This document shows positions 59,511-64,000 of a stretch of 64,000 nt of DNA, piece after piece. A program made the translations under genes and the position numbers. Position 1 is the first letter of the stretch. Every line of letters starts with the position of its first letter. Location: NCBI RefSeq assembly GCF_002608075.1, contig NZ_LAHA01000039.1, forward strand, positions 1 to 64,000. Reading direction: 5' to 3'. The notes beneath the pieces are model-generated. The model saw only the letters and a program-made list of their open reading frames with translations. It made no database searches and was not told the DNA's origin. Source of the DNA: Nostoc linckia z4. GTDB taxonomy: Bacteria; Cyanobacteriota; Cyanobacteriia; Cyanobacteriales; Nostocaceae.

Positions 59511-60641
59511 ATGAAAAATATTTCACAAATAATTCTGGAATTTTTGCAACGTGATAGCACAATATCCGCATTGTCAAGTTTTGGAGTATTTCTAATTTTT
59601 GTTCTCCTGTCTTTACTAATAGGACGATATACTCCGACGTTCTTGCGAATTATCATTAGACGTTTTGCACCACAGCAAGTTGCTAGTATTTATAATAATT
59701 TAATCGATCCAATTAGAAATTTATTTAGAATCGCAGGCAGTTTAATTCTCATTTCCTTTTCTTTAGCCTGGATTATCGAATATAAATCGATCCATAGATT
59801 TCTTTCGACAATTATGGATTTAGCTGTAATTGTTAGCTTAGCATGGCTGTCTTCTCGCTTATTCCGACAGTTTATTCGAGCCTATGGAATTGAGCTAGTG
59901 CGTAAGTTTGGTAGAGAAGTTGATGAGTTACTTTTAGTCTTTGAAACCCTCGCCAATGTGATTATTGGATTTATTGCTGTTTTAGCCTTTGCTCAAAGTC
60001 AAGAATTTAATTTAATTGGGTTATTAACTGGGTTAGGAATTGGGGGATTAGCTGTAGCTTTTGCTGCTCAAAAAACTTTAGAACAGTTGTTAGGAACAAT
60101 AGTTTTATATTTAGATCGTCCCTTTGTTCCTGGAGAATATATTCGATTACAAAAATCTCAACAAATCCCTGAAGGTTTATTTGGAAGAGTCGAGTCAATT
60201 GGCATTCGTTCCACTAAAATTCGCACGGCGGCTAAAAGTACTTTATCTATTATTCCCAATTCCATATTGGCGAACTTAGAAATTGAAAATATTACCCGTG
60301 GAAAGAAGGTTATGGTTTTACTTTACCTTGATTTTTTAGAGCTACTGCAAGAACGAGAACAAGCTTTAGTGGAACAGGTAATTATTGAAAGTACTAATTC
60401 TTTATTTGGTATCGATCCAGGCAGCACTAACATTAGTTTTTTAAATCATAATGAAGAACAAAAAATCACTCGTACAAGAATAACATTCTTTATTTTGGGT
60501 TCCAGTGAAAATTCCCTACAATTACGCAAGCGTCTCTTAGAATTGGCAAATGAAAAAATCTCTAAACAGCTGTTTAAGAATGGAATTAAATTCACAATGC
60601 AAGAACCAACAATTTATGTAGAATCCCCTGTAACTATTTGA
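59511..60641 (+). CDS. MscS-family mechanosensitive channel, tandem paralogue
   Basis: A 376-residue paralogue of the preceding channel. It shares the pore block LGIGGLAVAFAAQKTLEQLL, YLDRPFVPGEYIRL, GRVESIGIRSTKIRT and the ending QEPTIYVESPVTI, against QEPTIYVDSPITI in its neighbour. The insert in the cytoplasmic loop (QKSQQIPEG) is longer. N-terminal helices differ more than the pore. The near-contiguous arrangement suggests a tandem duplication, with subunits that may assemble together or be tuned to different tensions. Confidence 0.93.
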   Translation: MKNISQIILEFLQRDSTISALSSFGVFLIFVLLSLLIGRYTPTFLRIIIRRFAPQQVASIYNNLIDPIRNLFRIAGSLILISFSLAWIIEYKSIHRFLSTIMDLAVIVSLAWLSSRLFRQFIRAYGIELVRKFGREVDELLLVFETLANVIIGFIAVLAFAQSQEFNLIGLLTGLGIGGLAVAFAAQKTLEQLLGTIVLYLDRPFVPGEYIRLQKSQQIPEGLFGRVESIGIRSTKIRTAAKSTLSIIPNSILANLEIENITRGKKVMVLLYLDFLELLQEREQALVEQVIIESTNSLFGIDPGSTNISFLNHNEEQKITRTRITFFILGSSENSLQLRKRLLELANEKISKQLFKNGIKFTMQEPTIYVESPVTI

Positions 60642-60785
60642 ATATTCTTCTTGGCGCTGTTGATGATTTTTGATAGACTAGATTAACTAAGCTTATTCGT
60701 TAGGTAGCTTTACGAATACTCTGTTACTTACTAATGAATTATGATTAATAAGTGAATTAATCAATAATTACGTAAGGAGTGACTG

Positions 60786-63650
60786 GTGAAGCATCCGCAA
60801 AAGCGAAAATATCCTAATTTAGAAATTAAAGAAGCTAAAAATTTATTAATTTTAGGTTTAGAAATTTTACTTTTAAATTTATTTAATATTTTACCAGTAA
60901 AAGCGGCAACAGAAGAACCTGTATTGAGCGTAGTGCATAGCCAAGAAAATGCAAATCAATGGACAGGGATAACAGACCGCCTACAAACAATAGGTGTGAA
61001 ATATTGTGTAATTTCTCTAGATAGTGTAAGGAGTATGGGCGATTGGGGCGATCGCCGGATATTATTTTTGCCAAACATCGAAACATTAACCCCCACCCAA
61101 GCCATCGCCTTGGAAGAATGGATGAGCAAAGGAGGGCGTTTAATTGCCAGTGGCCCTGCGGGTAGTTTGTCAGCACCAGGAGTCCGCCAATTATTGCGAT
61201 CGCTCTTAGGGGGTTATTGGGGTTTCAGCCTCAGTGACCTGGAAGAAATCAAACCTGCAAAAACCAAACTTCCCGGATGGGCAAATGAAACGGCACTCTT
61301 TGGCAAAGTCCGCGGTGGTGTTGTCATTCCCAACGATATGGGCGTGCAATCTCCTGCCATTTGGGATTCTCAGGATAATCCCGCCGCAGTAGTCACCACA
61401 GAACGTTCTACATTTTTGGGCTGGCGCTGGGGAACCGATACAGCCTCAGCAGCAGAATTAGATAGTGCTTGGTTAAAAACCACCGTCAATTACTATTTGA
61501 CAGCACCAGCCCCATCAAATCGCATGAAAAAAATCGCAGGAGCTTCCGAAAATTGTTCTACCACTGTGGCGACGGTAGAGAGACGGGAGGACACGGGGAC
61601 GCGGGGACGCGGGGACACGGCGACACAAAGAGAAGTTGTAGCACCGACTTCCGACGATGTGAACTTCAAAGGACAGATGCAACTTCCCCGCGTCCCCGCG
61701 TCTCCCCCTCCCCGCGTCTCCCCATCTCCCCCTCCCCGCGTCTCCCCATCTGCCACCGCTCCCCAACCAAGGCCGGTTGGTGTAGTCAAACCGCCAACTT
61801 CCAAGGAAGCCATCGATCAATTGGAAGAAGCAGTACGTTTAGATGTTGTACCCAACTCCAATGAGCCAATTAATCAAAACCAAGCGATCGCTCTCCAGCA
61901 AGAGTTAGAAAATCTCATTGGTCGGGTAGAAAGCGCCAATTTAGCGGTGTTGGCTAATGCTGCTGGCCTTGGAGAAACTGCGGAAAATTTAGGAAAGATA
62001 GATGTGGAGTCTCTCAAACAAGAAACTTTAATTACCTCAACCACACCAGGGGCATTAGCCACCAGCCAACAACAAGCTTTAGAACAGGCGAAGGTAATTG
62101 CTAAAAACTTCCCCCAACTGATTGCCCAAAAAAATTACGCCTTGGCTCGTCAGCAGTGGCTAATTGCTAAGAGAATTTTGTGGCAGCAGTTTCCTGTGGA
62201 TCGCAGAATAGCTCAGCCAGAAATCCGGGCAGTTTGGTTAGACCGAGCCACCATTGTCCGTGCCGGTAGCAAGGCGAAACTGGCGGAGATTTTTGACCGA
62301 CTAGCAGCAACCGGGATTAATACCATCTTTTTTGAAACTGTTAACGCCGGCTACACAATTTATCCCAGCCAAGTTGCCAAAGAACAAAACCCATTAATTC
62401 GTGGTTGGGATGCCTTGGCAGATGCAGTCAAACTAGCCCACGAACGGGATATGGAATTGCACGCTTGGGTTTGGACTTTTGCCGCTGGTAACCAACGTCA
62501 CAATGAAATTATCAACGTTAATCCCAATTACCCAGGGCCAATACTGGCTGCTCACCCAGATTGGGCAAACTACGATAACCAAGGCAACATGATTCCAGCT
62601 GGGCAAACCAAGCCATTTTTAGACCCAGCGAACCCCCAAGTGCGACAGTATTTACTCAAGCTGTATGAGGAAATCGTCACTCGTTATGATGTGGACGGTT
62701 TACAGCTAGATTACATTCGTTACCCATTCCAAGATCCACTGGCAGGTCGAACATATGGTTATGGCAAAGCTGCAAGAATGCAGTTTCAGCAACTCATTGG
62801 TGTAGACCCCATGAATATTTCCCCCAGTCAACCAGAACTGTGGCAAAAATGGACGACATTTCGCACCGAACAAGTTGACAGTTTTGTTGCCCAACTATCA
62901 AAGCAGTTGCGACAAAAGCGAGGAAATTTAATTTTGTCAGTTGCAGTTTTTCCTTTGCCACAAACAGAACGCATTGAGAAAATTCAACAAAACTGGGAAG
63001 TTTGGGCTAGGCGAGGGGATGTAGATTTAATCATTCCCATGACTTATGCCCTTGATACATCCCGGTTTCAACGACTGGCTCAACCCTGGATTGCCTCTAA
63101 ACAATTGGGAGCTACCTTGTTAGTACCAGGAATTCGCTTACTTTCTTTGCCAACAATTGGAACATTTGACCAACTCCAATTGGTAAGAGATTTGCCAGTT
63201 AGTGGTTATGCTTTGTTTGCCGCAGAGAATTTTAATGACGAACTCCAAAAACTTTTTATTAGTACTCAAGGTAAAGTTGAATCTGCAACAACTGAACCTA
63301 TTCCTCACCGCCAGCCTTTTCAAACTGCTGCTATTCGTTACACTGCGCTGCAACGCGAATGGAAGTTTGTTTTGCAAAATGAACAATTGTCAATGCCTGC
63401 TCAAACAATTTCAGATTTTAATAACCAGGCAGAAGTTTTACGTACTGCTTTAAATCAGCTTGCCACTGCGCCTTCTGCTAGTAAATTACTAGTGGCCAGA
63501 GCTTCTCTAACTCGCTTCCAGTCTCAATTTCGAGTCTTAATGAAGCAAGAAATCAAATCGAATTCCTATCAAGTCAAAGTCTGGGAAAATCGGCTGACAA
63601 CCATAGAAAGGCTATTGCGTTATGGGGAAAGGCGGATAGAGTTGCGTTAG
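60786..63650 (+). CDS. GHL10-type glycoside hydrolase-like protein with N-terminal amidotransferase-like domain
   Basis: A 954-residue exported protein. GTG start with AAGGAG eight bases upstream; signal peptide in the first 40 residues (LLLNLFNILPVKAA). Residues about 45-245 resemble a class I glutamine-amidotransferase-like fold (ILFLPNIETLTPTQ, GGRLIASGPAG). Residues about 260-325 are low-complexity, encoded by a GC-rich repeat. The GHL10/DUF187 barrel begins near 478 (IRAVWLDRATIVRAG) and includes TIFFETVNAGYTIYPS, ELHAWVWTFAAGN and YDVDGLQLDYIRYPF, with candidate catalytic acids. A helical C-terminal region follows. It may act on a wall or sheath glycan; this is inference. Confidence 0.88.
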   Translation: MKHPQKRKYPNLEIKEAKNLLILGLEILLLNLFNILPVKAATEEPVLSVVHSQENANQWTGITDRLQTIGVKYCVISLDSVRSMGDWGDRRILFLPNIETLTPTQAIALEEWMSKGGRLIASGPAGSLSAPGVRQLLRSLLGGYWGFSLSDLEEIKPAKTKLPGWANETALFGKVRGGVVIPNDMGVQSPAIWDSQDNPAAVVTTERSTFLGWRWGTDTASAAELDSAWLKTTVNYYLTAPAPSNRMKKIAGASENCSTTVATVERREDTGTRGRGDTATQREVVAPTSDDVNFKGQMQLPRVPASPPPRVSPSPPPRVSPSATAPQPRPVGVVKPPTSKEAIDQLEEAVRLDVVPNSNEPINQNQAIALQQELENLIGRVESANLAVLANAAGLGETAENLGKIDVESLKQETLITSTTPGALATSQQQALEQAKVIAKNFPQLIAQKNYALARQQWLIAKRILWQQFPVDRRIAQPEIRAVWLDRATIVRAGSKAKLAEIFDRLAATGINTIFFETVNAGYTIYPSQVAKEQNPLIRGWDALADAVKLAHERDMELHAWVWTFAAGNQRHNEIINVNPNYPGPILAAHPDWANYDNQGNMIPAGQTKPFLDPANPQVRQYLLKLYEEIVTRYDVDGLQLDYIRYPFQDPLAGRTYGYGKAARMQFQQLIGVDPMNISPSQPELWQKWTTFRTEQVDSFVAQLSKQLRQKRGNLILSVAVFPLPQTERIEKIQQNWEVWARRGDVDLIIPMTYALDTSRFQRLAQPWIASKQLGATLLVPGIRLLSLPTIGTFDQLQLVRDLPVSGYALFAAENFNDELQKLFISTQGKVESATTEPIPHRQPFQTAAIRYTALQREWKFVLQNEQLSMPAQTISDFNNQAEVLRTALNQLATAPSASKLLVARASLTRFQSQFRVLMKQEIKSNSYQVKVWENRLTTIERLLRYGERRIELR
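61565..61760. repeat. GC-rich palindromic repeat inside a coding region
   Basis: A GACGCGGGGACGCGGGGACA arm (61595-61625) and a TCCCCGCGTCTCCCC arm (61685-61750) form a long inverted repeat, in frame in the GHL10 gene. It encodes TGTRGRGDT and PRVSPSPPPRVSPS. It resembles the intergenic repeats of this genome rather than the flanking coding sequence. Confidence 0.85.
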
Positions 63651-63659
63651 TTGGACATG

Positions 63660-63705
63660 GGAATGAGGGGGATGTAGCTTTAGCTTTCCGTAGGGTGGGA
63701 GATGA
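63660..63705. repeat. Dispersed small repeat
   Basis: GGGGGATGTAGCTTTAGCTT followed by TCCGTAGGGTGGGAG is the inverted equivalent of 31030-31082. The 63651-63885 gap holds no gene. Confidence 0.65.
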
Positions 63706-63885
63706 AACACACGCTTTGATACAGGGAATAAACAATGCCCCATATCCCCATTTGTATTTCTTAAAACTATTTTTCCAGTGTTTATACTTCAAAGATTACT
63801 AATTGTTTGGGGTCAAAATATTAGAAAATGCTTAAGTGAACAGCTTTAGATAACTATCTTTTGATAATAGCTATAGTAATAATCT

Positions 63886-64000
63886 ATGCAAGCTTTATCT
63901 CAGTTTATCGGGCTAGAAAGCTTAGAGTCAATAATAGACTGTTCGCCGCTAATGGTCGTGCCGGAAACACCACTATCAGATGCGATCGCTCTGATGGCAA
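63886..64000 (+). CDS. Start of a CBS-domain protein (partial, runs off the window)
   Basis: The first 38 codons are MQALSQFIGLESLESIID followed by CSPLMVVPETPLSDAIALMA. The segment SPLMVVPETPLSDAIALM is the beginning of a CBS domain. In cyanobacteria such N-termini often head large CBS-PAS-histidine kinase or GGDEF proteins, but the remainder is outside the window. Confidence 0.65.
   Translation, partial: MQALSQFIGLESLESIIDCSPLMVVPETPLSDAIALMA

Noticed and set aside
61469..61864. ORFs on both strands across the GHL10 linker
   Set aside because: They overlap the real coding frame in a GC-rich repeat; stop codons are rare there by composition.

Overview
The window is a chromosomal stretch from a cyanobacterium, most likely a filamentous, heterocyst-forming one of the Nostoc/Calothrix/Tolypothrix type. 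The evidence is seven recognisable oxygenic-photosynthesis or cyanobacteria-typical genes (psbU, petP, chlG, btpA, a PucC/Bch2-type carrier, a DUF3120 protein, the PDZ/radical-SAM/DUF512 protein). The HIP1 octamer GCGATCGC is frequent. Intergenic DNA is full of degenerate 7-base short tandem repeats (GGGCATN, TGACTAA and similar), as known from Nostoc and Anabaena. I found no rRNA, tRNA, CRISPR array or complete insertion sequence.

Layout. 0.5-1.3 kb: comB. 1.7-4.0 kb (minus): SDR dehydrogenase, TIM-barrel sugar isomerase and DUF1349 protein. 4.4-8.0 kb (plus): EamA exporter, class III aminotransferase, zinc dehydrogenase and the first 14 or so codons of a lost HAD phosphatase. Together these look like a small sugar/amino-sugar metabolic island. 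8.0-27.0 kb (minus): a 15-gene surface-polysaccharide locus. In transcription order it has an ABC-2 exporter permease and Wzt-type ATPase, a giant methyltransferase/coiled-coil/double glycosyltransferase, two methyltransferases, a polytopic membrane protein, a GtrA-GT2 fusion, two RfbE-like epimerases, three glycosyltransferases and rfbA-rfbC-rfbD for dTDP-rhamnose (no rfbB). 27-31.5 kb: Uma2 protein plus the stump of a second one, then petP, get3d-like ATPase, chlG and a small membrane protein. 31.7-36.6 kb (minus): zinc dehydrogenase, unknown protein, inositol-monophosphatase-like enzyme, PucC-type carrier. 36.9-38.7 kb: a one-polypeptide restriction-modification enzyme. 39-46.6 kb: aldo/keto reductase, Uma2, the rimO-crhR pair, btpA, VKOR-thioredoxin. 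47.5-53.2 kb: CHASE2-PAS-GGDEF protein, small secreted protein, nadB, psbU. 53.4-64 kb: a 53-residue unannotated ORF, DUF3120 protein, uppP, radical SAM protein, a 1.3-kb gene-poor gap, two tandem MscS channels, a GHL10-type glycoside hydrolase and the start of a CBS-domain protein.

The most interesting object is the 1085-residue protein at 21306-24563. An N-terminal methyltransferase is joined to two GT2 domains by a coiled coil made of near-identical 14-residue (42-bp) repeats, next to a Wzm/Wzt-type exporter. In E. coli O9a the methyltransferase/kinase WbdD carries a coiled coil whose length sets O-antigen chain length. Here a similar ruler would be fused to the polymerase and built from DNA repeats that can gain or lose units in frame. 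This is an inference, but it is testable.

Other points of note are at least five different MITE-like palindromic elements of 115-167 bp, several families of dispersed palindromes (one has expanded inside a coding region), a perfect hairpin exactly filling the gap between two convergent stop codons, and a truncated HAD gene and a frameshifted Uma2 stump that record recent gene loss.
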